Shown: piece after piece, positions 1 through 7,766 of the stretch
Position numbering within the stretch: the first letter of the stretch is position 1
How the letters are laid out: each line of letters begins with the position of its first letter
Assembly: GCA_937888775.1 (NCBI GenBank)
Contig: CALAQT010000323.1
Location: 1 to 19,222 of the forward strand
Source of the DNA: an uncultured Actinomycetes bacterium
GTDB taxonomy: Bacteria > Actinomycetota > Thermoleophilia > Solirubrobacterales > Solirubrobacteraceae
Direction: 5' to 3'
DNA: 19,222 nt
Position numbers and translations under genes: made by a program
The notes under the pieces: model-generated
The model's input: only the letters and a program-made list of their open reading frames with translations
Told to the model about the DNA's origin: nothing
Database searches by the model: none

Positions 1-27
1 GAGTTCAGACGTGTGCTCTTCCGATCT
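1..27 (+). other. Illumina TruSeq adapter remnant (not genomic)
   Basis: The first 27 bases are identical, as I know it, to the 3' part of the Illumina TruSeq read-2 adapter, ending in the characteristic GTGTGCTCTTCCGATCT. Genomic sequence appears to begin at base 28. This is a library artefact at a contig end, so nothing should be inferred about the promoter or upstream neighbour of the first gene from it. Confidence 0.97.
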
Positions 28-56
28 GGTCGAGGCGGCGGCGGCCGGCCGCTGGC

Positions 57-1841
57 ATGACCCGCCGGGCGCGCGTTCTTCTAGCCTTAGCGGCGATCGC
101 GGTCGGATTCGTGGCGCCCGCTTCCGCGGGCGCGCACGCGTATCTGATCAAGACGGTGCCGGCCGCCAGCGGCGTCCTGGAAACCCCGCCCCGCCAGGTT
201 GCGCTGACCTACGACGAGGCGGTCGAGCCCCGGTTCGCGATCATCTCGGTCACCGACGCCGCCGGCAAGCAGCAGACGACCGGGCCGGTCACACGGTCAC
301 CGGCGGACCCTGACACCCTGACCGTGCCGCTGCGCCCCAACCTGCCCGAAGGCTGGTACCTGATCTACTGGCGCGCGATCTCGGTCGACGGGCATCCAGT
401 TCAGGGTGCGTTCACCTACGCGGTGGGCCCGAACCCGGGGCCGGCGCCGCAGTTCCCGATCCCGAGCATCTCGGCGACCGCCACCTCGACCAACCTGCTG
501 ATCGCCCGCTGGGCGATGTTCCTCACCGTGATGGTCTCGATCGGCCTATTCGTGCTGCGAATGTTGATCATCCGTCCGCTGGTCCGACGGACGCCCGACA
601 CCAGTCTGCGCGCGATCACGATTGCGTTCGTGATCGCGTCGGTGTTGGGGGTGATCGCGATTCCCGTCTACCTGGACTTCGCGATCGCCAACGACAGTCT
701 GCGTTCGGTGTTCGACCTCGCCACGCTGGTGCCGCTGTATCGCGTGACCGCGTTCGGGCGCGACTACCTCGACATGGCGGTCTGCTTCGCGCTGTTCTGC
801 ATCGCCGCGTGGATATCGCTGTGGGTCGATCGGCCTCAGCGCGAGCTGCGCTCAATCGCCGAGCTGGCGTCGGTCACCGGGGCGTTGCTGGCGGCAGCGG
901 CGGTGCTGGTGATCCCCGGCGGCGCCGGACACGCGGGGCAGACTTCGCCGCGCGGCGTATCGATGTTCCTGGACTGGTTGCACCTGGTCTCGGGCTCGGT
1001 CTGGATCGGCGGGCTGGTCGGCCTGCTGGTCGTGTGGCGCAGCCTGGCGCCGGCGCGACGGACCGCCGGCCTGGCGGTGGCAGTCCCACGCTTCTCCAAC
1101 GTCGCACTGCCATCGGTGCTGGCGCTGCTAGCCACCGGAACGCTGGCCACGATCATCCACATGCCCGCCGTCGACGCGCTTTGGAAGACCGGCTACGGGG
1201 TGGCGATCCTGGTCAAGATCGGGCTGCTGAGCGCGGCGGTGCTGTTCGCGGCGACCAATCGCCTGCGCGCCAAGCCCGGACTGCTGGCCGCGAGCGCCGG
1301 CGCTGACCACGCTGAGCGCGCCGGGGCCGGTCTGCTCGCCGCGAGCGGTGGTGCTGACCGCGGCGAGCAGGCCGCCCGGCTGCTGCGCCGGATGCTGAGC
1401 GGCGAGGCGCTCCTCGTCACGGCGGCGGTGTCCGCGGCCGCGGTCCTGTCGAGCCTCGCCCCTCCTCCGCCGGCGTTTGCGCTGCAGGACTCGGCGCTGG
1501 CGCAGGTCGGACCCGGGCGGGTCGCCGAGACCGTGCAACGCGCCGGGTACAAGCTGCAGGTGCTCGTTTCACCCAACAAGGCGGCGGCGCCTGACTCGTT
1601 CGCGCTGCGGATCACCAAGGGCGGTCAGCCGGTACGCGGCGCGAACGTCACGCTCACCTTCAACCACACGGAGATGGAGATGCCCCAGCAGGAATATCAG
1701 CTCACCGAGAAGCCGCCCGGCGTGTACTCGCGAGCCGCCCCGGCGCTCGTGATGGTCGGCAAATGGGCGCTGGCCTTCCAGGTCACGCCCCGCGGCGGGC
1801 CGTCGTTCACCGCGCTGATCCTTGACCAGGCCAACGGCTGA
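57..1841 (+). CDS. CopC-CopD-YtkA-like copper transport/resistance protein
   Basis: 594 aa, a three-part copper protein. Residues 1-26 are a signal peptide ending AGA, so the mature chain would start at His27, as in CopC, where the N-terminal amine and His1 bind Cu(II). The CopC domain (about 27-125) also has the D-x-H pair Asp111/His113 (VDGHPVQG). A CopD-like membrane domain with about eight helices follows (roughly 149-170, 184-206, 236-256, 268-287, 305-328, 347-368, 379-400, 447-468), with the LDWLHLVSGSVWIGG signature near 305-319. The C-terminal domain (about 497-594) resembles YtkA/FixH-like folds and has a His/Met cluster (NHTEMEMPQ, 536-544). Likely role: periplasmic or cell-surface copper binding and copper passage across the membrane; the direction is not visible. 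Start: only 29 genomic bases lie upstream, with no clear ribosome site. A TGA at 58-60 may be the end of an upstream gene overlapping as ATGA. A 17-aa imperfect duplication sits in the loop after helix 7. Confidence 0.88.
   Translation: MTRRARVLLALAAIAVGFVAPASAGAHAYLIKTVPAASGVLETPPRQVALTYDEAVEPRFAIISVTDAAGKQQTTGPVTRSPADPDTLTVPLRPNLPEGWYLIYWRAISVDGHPVQGAFTYAVGPNPGPAPQFPIPSISATATSTNLLIARWAMFLTVMVSIGLFVLRMLIIRPLVRRTPDTSLRAITIAFVIASVLGVIAIPVYLDFAIANDSLRSVFDLATLVPLYRVTAFGRDYLDMAVCFALFCIAAWISLWVDRPQRELRSIAELASVTGALLAAAAVLVIPGGAGHAGQTSPRGVSMFLDWLHLVSGSVWIGGLVGLLVVWRSLAPARRTAGLAVAVPRFSNVALPSVLALLATGTLATIIHMPAVDALWKTGYGVAILVKIGLLSAAVLFAATNRLRAKPGLLAASAGADHAERAGAGLLAASGGADRGEQAARLLRRMLSGEALLVTAAVSAAAVLSSLAPPPPAFALQDSALAQVGPGRVAETVQRAGYKLQVLVSPNKAAAPDSFALRITKGGQPVRGANVTLTFNHTEMEMPQQEYQLTEKPPGVYSRAAPALVMVGKWALAFQVTPRGGPSFTALILDQANG
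1278..1379 (+). repeat. In-frame 51-bp tandem duplication inside the CopD domain
   Basis: Two 51-bp units (1278-1328 and 1329-1379) encode GLLAASAGADHAERAGA and GLLAASGGADRGEQAAR. The phase is a multiple of three, so the gene stays open. The added segment lies in a loop between the seventh and eighth predicted helices (residues 408-441). Confidence 0.75.
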
Positions 1842-1963
1842 TGGACGCGCGGACATCTGGGGGCACAGTCGCGCGGCGTCTGCTGGCGGCCCTGATCGCG
1901 CTGGGCTGCGGCATTGCGGCACTCGTCATCGCTATCCTCCTAATACGGGGCGTGCTCGCATGA
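1841..1963 (+). CDS. Small single-helix membrane protein (40 aa)
   Basis: A short reading frame, easily missed by length cut-offs, starts at an ATG that overlaps the stop of the CopCD gene as TGATG, an arrangement typical of translational coupling. The product begins MDARTSGGTVARR and continues as one long hydrophobic helix (about residues 14-40, rich in Leu, Ile, Ala and Val), with basic residues before it suggesting an N-in orientation. It ends at the TGA at 1961-1963, where a further ATGA overlap leads into the frame region ahead of the thioredoxin gene. I do not recognise a family. Position suggests a helper subunit of the copper protein or of the disulfide pair, but this is inference from context only. 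Support comes from start placement, membrane character and the absence of any other use for this stretch. Confidence 0.6.
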   Translation: MDARTSGGTVARRLLAALIALGCGIAALVIAILLIRGVLA

Positions 1964-1996
1964 TTGAGACTCGACCGGCCCGCCCCAGCACCACCG

Positions 1997-2788
1997 ATGG
2001 CCTCTCGCACTAAGCAAAAGGAAGAAGCTCGCGCGCGCCGCCTGGCGGAGGAGCAGGCACGGTCCGAGCGGGTGCGTCGTCAACGGCGTCTGCGGATGCT
2101 CGGCGGCGTCGTGCTCGGTGCGGTCGTGCTGATCGCCGTGGCGGTCGCCATCTCCAGCAGCGGCGGTAAGTCGGGTGGCCTGGCCAAGGGCAAGACGGCT
2201 TCCCAGACGATCTCGTCGGTGGCGTCGCTGCTGTCGGGGATCCCGCAGTCCGGAGCTCGCCTCGGAAGCCCCAAGGCGCCGGTCACGATGACCTACTACG
2301 GCGACCTGGAATGCCCAATCTGCCAGGATTTCACGCTCAACGGCGGCTTCTCGCAGCTCGTCTCCAACGACGTCAAGGCGGGCAAGGTGCAGATCCTCTA
2401 TCGCGCGTTTCAGACCGCAACGCGTGATCCAACGACGTTCCAGACCCAGCAGGTCGCGGCACTGGCCGCCGGCGAGCAGCAGCGCTTCTGGAACTTCGTC
2501 GAGCTCTTCTACCACCAGCAGGGCACGGAGGGCACCAGCTACGTGACCGAGAGCTATCTGGACGGTTTGGCCCAGCAGATCCCCGGCCTGAATATCAGCA
2601 AATGGAAGACCGACCGCAACAATGCGGCGCTGGCCAGCCAGGTGCTGGCCGACGGGCAGACGGGAACCAAGCTCGGCGTCAACGGTACGCCCACGTTGAT
2701 CTTCCAGGGCCCCAAGGGAACCGCGACGCCGTCCTCGGCAGTGCCGAGCTACTCACAGCTTGAGCAGACGGTCAAGAAGGTCACATGA
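1997..2788 (+). CDS. Membrane-anchored DsbA-like thiol oxidoreductase
   Basis: 263 aa from the ATG at 1997. The frame stays open up to a TTG at 1964, but MASRTKQKEEARARR is the more natural start: a very basic cytoplasmic tail (1-33), a signal anchor (about 34-53), then an external thioredoxin-fold domain (about 72-263). The active site is the CPIC motif at residues 106-109 (GDLECPICQDF) and the cis-proline loop is NGTPT (Pro232). This is the DsbA/Thioredoxin_4 layout with a helical insertion in the middle. It should oxidise cysteines in exported proteins. The next gene encodes a VKOR, which is the known partner that re-oxidises DsbA-type proteins in actinobacteria, so the two very likely act as a pair. 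The link to the copper gene upstream could reflect assembly of copper or cytochrome proteins, which is inference. No Shine-Dalgarno sequence is seen. Confidence 0.88.
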   Translation: MASRTKQKEEARARRLAEEQARSERVRRQRRLRMLGGVVLGAVVLIAVAVAISSSGGKSGGLAKGKTASQTISSVASLLSGIPQSGARLGSPKAPVTMTYYGDLECPICQDFTLNGGFSQLVSNDVKAGKVQILYRAFQTATRDPTTFQTQQVAALAAGEQQRFWNFVELFYHQQGTEGTSYVTESYLDGLAQQIPGLNISKWKTDRNNAALASQVLADGQTGTKLGVNGTPTLIFQGPKGTATPSSAVPSYSQLEQTVKKVT

Positions 2789-2813
2789 TCGCGCCGCGCA
2801 TCGGCGAGCCCCG

Positions 2814-3320
2814 ATGAGCGCGAAGCTGCGCCGCGTAATGCTGGTGCTCAGTGTGATCGGGCTGGGAGTCGCGATCTACCTGACCTACGTTCACTACTCC
2901 GGGATCCAGCCGGTCTGCACCGCCGGCGGCTCTTGCATCAAGGTCCAGACCTCACAATGGTCCAAGCTGGCCGGGGTCCCGGTCGCGCTGCTCGGGCTGA
3001 TCGGCTACGTGGCGATCGTCGCCAGCCTGCTGGCGCCCGACGGCGAGGAGGCCCAGCTGGCCACGCTGGGACTGACGCTCGTCGGTTTCGGCTTCAGCGG
3101 CTACCTGACCTACCGGGAGCTGTTCTCGATCCACGCGGTCTGCGAGTGGTGCGCCTCCAGCGCGGCGATCCTCACCCTGCTGCTGATCGGAGCGGTGACT
3201 CGCTACGTGCTCGGGCCGATCGTCCCCGACACGCAGGAGCCAGCCGAGACGCTCGCGGCTCCGGGCTCAGAGACTCCCGCACGGCGGAGAACGGCCACCG
3301 TCGGCGTCGACAAGCCGTAA
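2814..3320 (+). CDS. Vitamin K epoxide reductase family protein (VKOR)
   Basis: 168 aa from the ATG at 2814. A longer frame runs back to 2760 inside the dsbA-like gene but adds only a basic, non-conserved stretch. The protein has four or so membrane helices (about 8-27, 53-73, 83-101, 114-134). Key residues are the loop cysteines Cys35 and Cys41 (VCTAGGSC) and the active-site pair Cys110/Cys113 (CEWC), which passes electrons to quinone. The KLAGVPVALLG segment after the loop is typical. In bacteria these proteins replace DsbB: they re-oxidise the DsbA-like partner, here encoded 25 bp upstream. The C-terminal about 35 residues are Pro/Glu/Arg rich and probably cytoplasmic and disordered. It ends the first operon. 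Confidence 0.92.
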   Translation: MSAKLRRVMLVLSVIGLGVAIYLTYVHYSGIQPVCTAGGSCIKVQTSQWSKLAGVPVALLGLIGYVAIVASLLAPDGEEAQLATLGLTLVGFGFSGYLTYRELFSIHAVCEWCASSAAILTLLLIGAVTRYVLGPIVPDTQEPAETLAAPGSETPARRRTATVGVDKP

Positions 3321-3390
3321 AGCGAACCGGCGAATCGACGGTCGCGGGCCGCCCACAATCCCCGGGGCAGACTTCCCGACGTTGACTTTC

Positions 3391-3405
3391 CCGCTCGGAG
3401 AGCGG
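3391..3405 (+). terminator. Possible hairpin terminator after the VKOR gene
   Basis: A perfect 6-bp inverted repeat (CCGCTC, loop GGA, GAGCGG) lies 70 bp after the VKOR stop in the 222-bp gap before ppx. There is no T tract, so it is at best a non-classical terminator. The rest of the gap (3321-3542) holds no recognised gene. Confidence 0.3.
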
Positions 3406-3542
3406 CGATCCTCTCCCGGGCCGCGGCCGGCCTGCTGCTGGCTGCCACGGCGGGTACCAACCTCCTGCCGGGCATTGGCTTCCGGCCGACGTCGCCTCAC
3501 CCGGGGCGCGTAGCCGTCCGCCGCTGACCCCATCATGCAACC

Positions 3543-5108
3543 GTGAGCTGGCGATCCACCCGAGCCACCGGGCGAGCGCTGCAGAACAGCCGTCAGGTCG
3601 CGGTGATCGACCTAGGCTCCAATTCATGGCGCCTGGTCGTGTTCACCTATGAGCCGCACGGATGGTGGAAGCACACCGACGAGCTCTATGAGACCGTGCG
3701 TATCGGTGAGGGGCTCGGCGAGTCCGGACGGCTGAGCGACGAGGCGATGGCCCGCGGCCTGGAGACGCTGGCCGTGTTCGCTCGGTTCTGTCGTGCCAAT
3801 CGGATCGAGGGGGCGGACATCCACGCTGTCGCCACCAGCGCGATCCGGGACGCCTCCAACCGCGAGCAGTTCCTGGAGCAGGCGCGCGCCGACACAGGAC
3901 TGGCGATCCAGGTCCTCTCCGAACAGGATGAGGCGCGCTATGGGTACGTGGCGGCGGTCAATACGACGACGCTGCGCGACGGCGTCGTGCTGGATCTCGG
4001 CGGCGGCAGCATGCAGCTGATCGAGGTGCGCGACCGGCACGCCGGGGAAATGACCTCATTCCCCTTGGGGGCGGTCAGGATCACCGAGCGCTTCCTGCCG
4101 GAGACCGGTCCAGCCAGGAAGAAGGACCTGGAGCGGGTCCGAGTCCACGTTCGCGAGACCCTCGGTGCCCTGGACTGGCTCACGGACTCCGGTGGCCGGC
4201 TGGTGGCACTGGGCGGCGCCGCGCGCAACCTGGCCGCCGCCGTCCAAAGCGCGGCGGGGCCGATCGACCTCGGCGTGCAGGGCTTCGTGCTCACCCGTGA
4301 GGCGCTCGCCGAGCTGGTGCATAAGTTCGCCGCCCTGCCCTCCGACCAGCGGGGATCGATCCCGGGAATCAAGCCGGGGCGCTCGGACATCATCCTGGCG
4401 GCCACGCTGGTGCTCGAGACGGTGCTGGACCTGGGTGGCTTCGACGGCCTGGAGGTGACCGAGGCCGGGCTTCGCGACGGCGTGTTCCTGGCCGGGACGC
4501 TGCTGGACGGCGAAGAGCCGCTGTTTGAAGACGTCCGCCGGGCGGCGGTCGACAACCTGGCGATCCAGTACGAGTCCGACATGGCCCACGTGGAGCACGT
4601 AGCGATGCTGTCGCTGCAGATGTTCGATTCCCTGGTCAAACAGGGCCTGTTCGAGCCTGAGCCCGGTGAACGTGAGCTGCTGTGGGCGGCGTCGATGCTC
4701 CACGACGTGGGGATGACGATCTCCTACGACGACCACCACAAGCATTCGCGTTATCTGATCGTCAGCGCCGAGCTGCCCGGATTCGACCCTCGCGAGCGCG
4801 CGCTGATCGCCCAGATGTCTCGCTATCACCGCAAGGGAATGCCCAAGCTCGGCGAGATCGCGGCCCTGACCCGGGAGGGGGACGAGCAGCTGCTGGAGCG
4901 CGACGCAGTGATCCTCAGGCTCGCCGAGCACCTGGAGCGCGGCCGCGATCAGTCGGTCTCAGAGGCACAGCTGCGCGCCAACGGGCATGGCGTCGACCTG
5001 CACCTGGAGGCCGCCGGGGACCTGATGCTGCCGCGCTGGAGCGTTGAGCGCTACGGCGACGGCGAGGCGTTTCAGCGCGTGTTCGGGCGACGGCTGCTGA
5101 TCGGCTGA
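3543..5108 (+). CDS. ppx: Exopolyphosphatase, Ppx/GppA family with HD-type tail
   Basis: 521 aa. Residues about 18-320 form the actin-like (ASKHA) Ppx/GppA phosphatase: the first phosphate loop is VIDLGSNSWRL (21-31), then ATSAIRDASNR (97-107), SEQDEARYGY (126-135, with the conserved acidic residue of the SGxEEA-type motif) and the second phosphate loop LDLGGGSMQL (150-159). The C-terminal third (about 330-500) is an HD-like helical domain with LHDVGM (His387-Asp388) and downstream His/Tyr motifs, as in long Ppx proteins. It releases phosphate from polyphosphate, or hydrolyses pppGpp to ppGpp; the two activities cannot be told apart by sequence alone. The polyphosphate kinase two genes downstream makes the polyphosphate role more likely. 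The GTG start at 3543 has no ribosome site. About 18 residues precede the conserved fold, so a start a few codons later is possible. Confidence 0.9.
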   Translation: MSWRSTRATGRALQNSRQVAVIDLGSNSWRLVVFTYEPHGWWKHTDELYETVRIGEGLGESGRLSDEAMARGLETLAVFARFCRANRIEGADIHAVATSAIRDASNREQFLEQARADTGLAIQVLSEQDEARYGYVAAVNTTTLRDGVVLDLGGGSMQLIEVRDRHAGEMTSFPLGAVRITERFLPETGPARKKDLERVRVHVRETLGALDWLTDSGGRLVALGGAARNLAAAVQSAAGPIDLGVQGFVLTREALAELVHKFAALPSDQRGSIPGIKPGRSDIILAATLVLETVLDLGGFDGLEVTEAGLRDGVFLAGTLLDGEEPLFEDVRRAAVDNLAIQYESDMAHVEHVAMLSLQMFDSLVKQGLFEPEPGERELLWAASMLHDVGMTISYDDHHKHSRYLIVSAELPGFDPRERALIAQMSRYHRKGMPKLGEIAALTREGDEQLLERDAVILRLAEHLERGRDQSVSEAQLRANGHGVDLHLEAAGDLMLPRWSVERYGDGEAFQRVFGRRLLIG

Positions 5109-5141
5109 CCGGCCGGTCCGATGGCGCGAGCCGATCAGTCG

Positions 5142-5147
5142 TACAGT
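5142..5147 (+). promoter_or_regulatory. Possible -10 box (TACAGT) for a leaderless sixA-like transcript
   Basis: TACAGT fits the TANNNT -10 pattern common in actinobacteria and ends 6 bases before the ATG at 5154, the spacing expected if transcription starts at the start codon. No -35 match is visible. It favours the 5154 start and hints at an internal promoter within the polyphosphate cluster. Confidence 0.35.
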
Positions 5148-5153
5148 TCAGAC

Positions 5154-5600
5154 ATGCTCTGGTTGCTACGCCACGGCGAGGCCGCCGACGGCCTTCCGGA
5201 CGACGATCGTCCGCTGACCGATCGGGGGATCCGACAGGCCGAGGCTGCGGGCCGGGCGCTGGTGCGGCTGGGGACCAACATCGACGTCTGCCTGTCGAGT
5301 CCCAAACTGCGGGCGCTGCAGACCGCACAGCGTGCCTGTGAGCCGCTTTGCCTGGAGGTAACCGTCGAGCTCCGCCTGGCGGGCCAGCCGTTTGACGTCG
5401 CCGAGCTGACCGCGGGACTCGGTGACGTGTTGCTGGTCGGGCACGACCCGTCGTTCTCGCTGCTGCTACACGACCTCACGGGTGTGCAGGCACGGATGCG
5501 CAAAGGGGGCCTGGCCGGGATCGCCAAGGGCGAGCTCGTCACGCTGCTGCGTCCCAGCGAGCTGAGCGCGATCGCCATGGCCGACGAGCGAGTCGCGTGA
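5154..5600 (+). CDS. SixA-like histidine phosphatase
   Basis: 148 aa from the ATG at 5154 (MLWLLRHGEA). A longer frame from 5121 adds 11 residues ahead of the fold, which is unusual for this family, where RHG sits within the first ten residues. Catalytic residues: Arg6-His7-Gly8 (phospho-acceptor histidine), the SSPKLRALQTA segment (48-58) carrying the second Arg, and His97 in VGHDPSF. The compact size and lack of a helical cap match the SixA (phosphohistidine phosphatase) branch rather than phosphoglycerate mutase. It lies between ppx and ppk, overlapping ppk by 4 bp (GTGA), so it is probably co-made with polyphosphate enzymes. Its substrate is unknown. Since PPK1 works through a phosphohistidine, a regulatory link is conceivable but speculative. 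Confidence 0.85.
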   Translation: MLWLLRHGEAADGLPDDDRPLTDRGIRQAEAAGRALVRLGTNIDVCLSSPKLRALQTAQRACEPLCLEVTVELRLAGQPFDVAELTAGLGDVLLVGHDPSFSLLLHDLTGVQARMRKGGLAGIAKGELVTLLRPSELSAIAMADERVA

Positions 5601-7747
5601 ACGACCCCGCCACCGAGGCGCTCCAGGGTCAGGTAACCGCCGCCGAGCCCCCGGCGGCCGGCGATCTTGCCGATCCGGCCCTGTACATGAACCGCGAGCT
5701 GTCGTGGCTGGATTTCAACGACCGCGTGCTGCAGCTGGCCGAAGACGAGTCACTGCCGCTGATTGAGCGAGTCAAGTTCCTGGCCATCTTCGTCACCAAC
5801 CTCGACGAGTTCTTCATGGTCCGCGTGGCCGGCGTGCACGACCAGGTGGACGCCCGGATCGACGCCCGAGGTCCCGACGGGCTTTCTCCCACCGAGGTGC
5901 TGGAGGGAATCGCCGCGCAGGTGCGCGAGCTCGACCGCCGCCATTCCCGACAGCTGTCAGACGTGATCCGCCCGGCGCTCTGCGAGCACGGGATCTCGAT
6001 CGTCACGTGCGAGGAGTCCGGGGCCTCGGCTGAGAAGCTCGAGCGCCACTTCCGTGAGCAGATCTTCCCCGTGTTGACGCCGCTTGCGGTCGGCCCCGGA
6101 CGGCCGTTCCCCTACATCTCCAACCTGTCCCTGAGCCTGATCGTGCGCCTGCAGGACCCTGATCTCGACCACGACGCATTCGCCCGCGTCAAGGTGCCCA
6201 AGGAGGTCCTGCCGCGCTTCGTGGAGATATCCAAGGACACGTTCATCCCGCTTGAGGACATCATCGCCAAGCATCTCAGTGCGCTGTTCCCGGGGATGGA
6301 AATCCTCAGTTATGACCTCTTCCGGGTCACTCGGGACGCCGACTTCGAGGTCTCCGACGAGGCCGACGATCTGCTGCAGGCGGTGGAGGACGAGCTGCGC
6401 CGGCGCCGCTTCGGCGAGGTCGTGCGGCTCGAGGTCGGAGCCAGTATGGACCCGGCTCTGCGCACGCGACTGATCGAATGGCTGGCGGTGGAGGAGGTGC
6501 AGGTCTACGACGTCGAGGGACTGCTCGACATGAGCGACATGTGGCAGATCGCCGGAATCGAAGGCCATTCCGAGCTGCGCTGGCACAACTGGACCCCGCT
6601 CACCCATCCGATATTTGCGGCCGCGCCCGGTGTAGCCGCACCCGGCAACGGCAACGGCGATCCCCAGCCAGACGTGTTCGCCCCCATGCGCGCCGGCGAC
6701 GTGCTCGTCCACTATCCGTATCAGTCCTTCTCCACCAGCGTGGAGCGGTTGGTCAAGCAGGCCGTCGAAGACCCAAATGTGCTGGCGATCAAGATGACGG
6801 TATACCGGACCTCCGACGACTCGGCGCTGGTCCCGTCGCTGATCCAGGCGGCCGAGAAGGGCAAGCAGGCGGTCTGCCTGGTGGAGCTCAAGGCCCGCTT
6901 CGACGAGCGGCTGAACATCCGCTGGTCACGCTCATTGGAGGAGGTCGGCGCCCACGTGGTGCACGGGATCCCGGGTCTGAAAACCCACGCCAAGGCGATC
7001 CTGATCGTCCGCCGTGAGCGTGGCGGGGTTCGGCATTACACGATGATCGGGACCGGCAACTTCCATGCCAAGAATGCCCGGTTGTACGAGGATTTCGGCC
7101 TGTTCACGACCGATCCAGAGATCGGCCAGGAGGTCGCCAACCTGTTCAACACGCTGACCGGCTACGGCCACCCCGAGCCCCAGCACAAGGTGCTGGTGGC
7201 TCCGACGTGGATGCGCCGACCGCTGGTCGACGAGATCGAGCGCACGGTCGCCGCCCACCGGGACGGCACCTCATCACGGATTGTGATGAAGATGAACGCG
7301 CTCGTGGACCAGGGCATCATCGAGGCGCTGTACCGAGCCTCGCAGGCCGGAGTGCCGATCGACCTCAACGTGCGCGGAATCTGCTGCCTGATCCCGGGGA
7401 TCGAGGGCGTCAGCGAGACGATCAATGTGATCTCGGTGGTCGGACGCTTCCTGGAGCACTCCCGGATCTACTCGTTTCACCGCGGCGACGAACACCGGTA
7501 CTACATCGGCTCAGCGGATCTGATGCCCCGCAACCTCGACAAGCGCGTCGAGCTGATCGTGCCAATCGACAATCGCGAGTTGCAGGCCGAACTCGAGGAC
7601 ACGATGGACCGTTGCCTCGCCGACGACACCTTCGCCTGGACGCTGGACGCCGGCCGGGAGTGGACCCGTCGCCCGGGCGCCACTCGCAGCGTGCACCGAG
7701 AGCTGATGGAGCGAACCCTGACCCAGGCCGCGAGCGCGGCCAGCTAG
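5597..7747 (+). CDS. ppk1: Polyphosphate kinase PPK1
   Basis: 716 aa, full length for PPK1. It makes polyphosphate from ATP reversibly through a phosphohistidine. Domain order: N-terminal helical domain with NRELSWLDFNDRVL (32-45) and TNLDEFFMVRVAGV (67-80), head domain (about 130-330), and two phospholipase-D-like catalytic domains. The phosphorylated histidine is His464 (LKTHAKAIL) and the second conserved histidine is His621 (FLEHSRIY). IGTGNFHAKNARLYEDFGLF (484-503) and IGSADLMPRNLDKRVE (637-652) are classic signatures. The GTG start overlaps the sixA-like stop (GTGA). An Ala/Pro/Gly/Asn-rich insert (about 341-357, AAAPGVAAPGNGNGDPQ) lies between head and catalytic parts, where other PPK1s usually have a shorter linker. 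The pit gene follows after 19 bp. Confidence 0.97.
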   Translation: MNDPATEALQGQVTAAEPPAAGDLADPALYMNRELSWLDFNDRVLQLAEDESLPLIERVKFLAIFVTNLDEFFMVRVAGVHDQVDARIDARGPDGLSPTEVLEGIAAQVRELDRRHSRQLSDVIRPALCEHGISIVTCEESGASAEKLERHFREQIFPVLTPLAVGPGRPFPYISNLSLSLIVRLQDPDLDHDAFARVKVPKEVLPRFVEISKDTFIPLEDIIAKHLSALFPGMEILSYDLFRVTRDADFEVSDEADDLLQAVEDELRRRRFGEVVRLEVGASMDPALRTRLIEWLAVEEVQVYDVEGLLDMSDMWQIAGIEGHSELRWHNWTPLTHPIFAAAPGVAAPGNGNGDPQPDVFAPMRAGDVLVHYPYQSFSTSVERLVKQAVEDPNVLAIKMTVYRTSDDSALVPSLIQAAEKGKQAVCLVELKARFDERLNIRWSRSLEEVGAHVVHGIPGLKTHAKAILIVRRERGGVRHYTMIGTGNFHAKNARLYEDFGLFTTDPEIGQEVANLFNTLTGYGHPEPQHKVLVAPTWMRRPLVDEIERTVAAHRDGTSSRIVMKMNALVDQGIIEALYRASQAGVPIDLNVRGICCLIPGIEGVSETINVISVVGRFLEHSRIYSFHRGDEHRYYIGSADLMPRNLDKRVELIVPIDNRELQAELEDTMDRCLADDTFAWTLDAGREWTRRPGATRSVHRELMERTLTQAASAAS

Positions 7748-7766
7748 CACAGCCCTCCCGCCCTTC

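Noticed and set aside
3382..3410. Promoter with TTGACT ahead of ppx
   Set aside because: The TTGACT is a good -35 match, but no -10 box is found at 16-18 bases (GCGATC is a poor fit).
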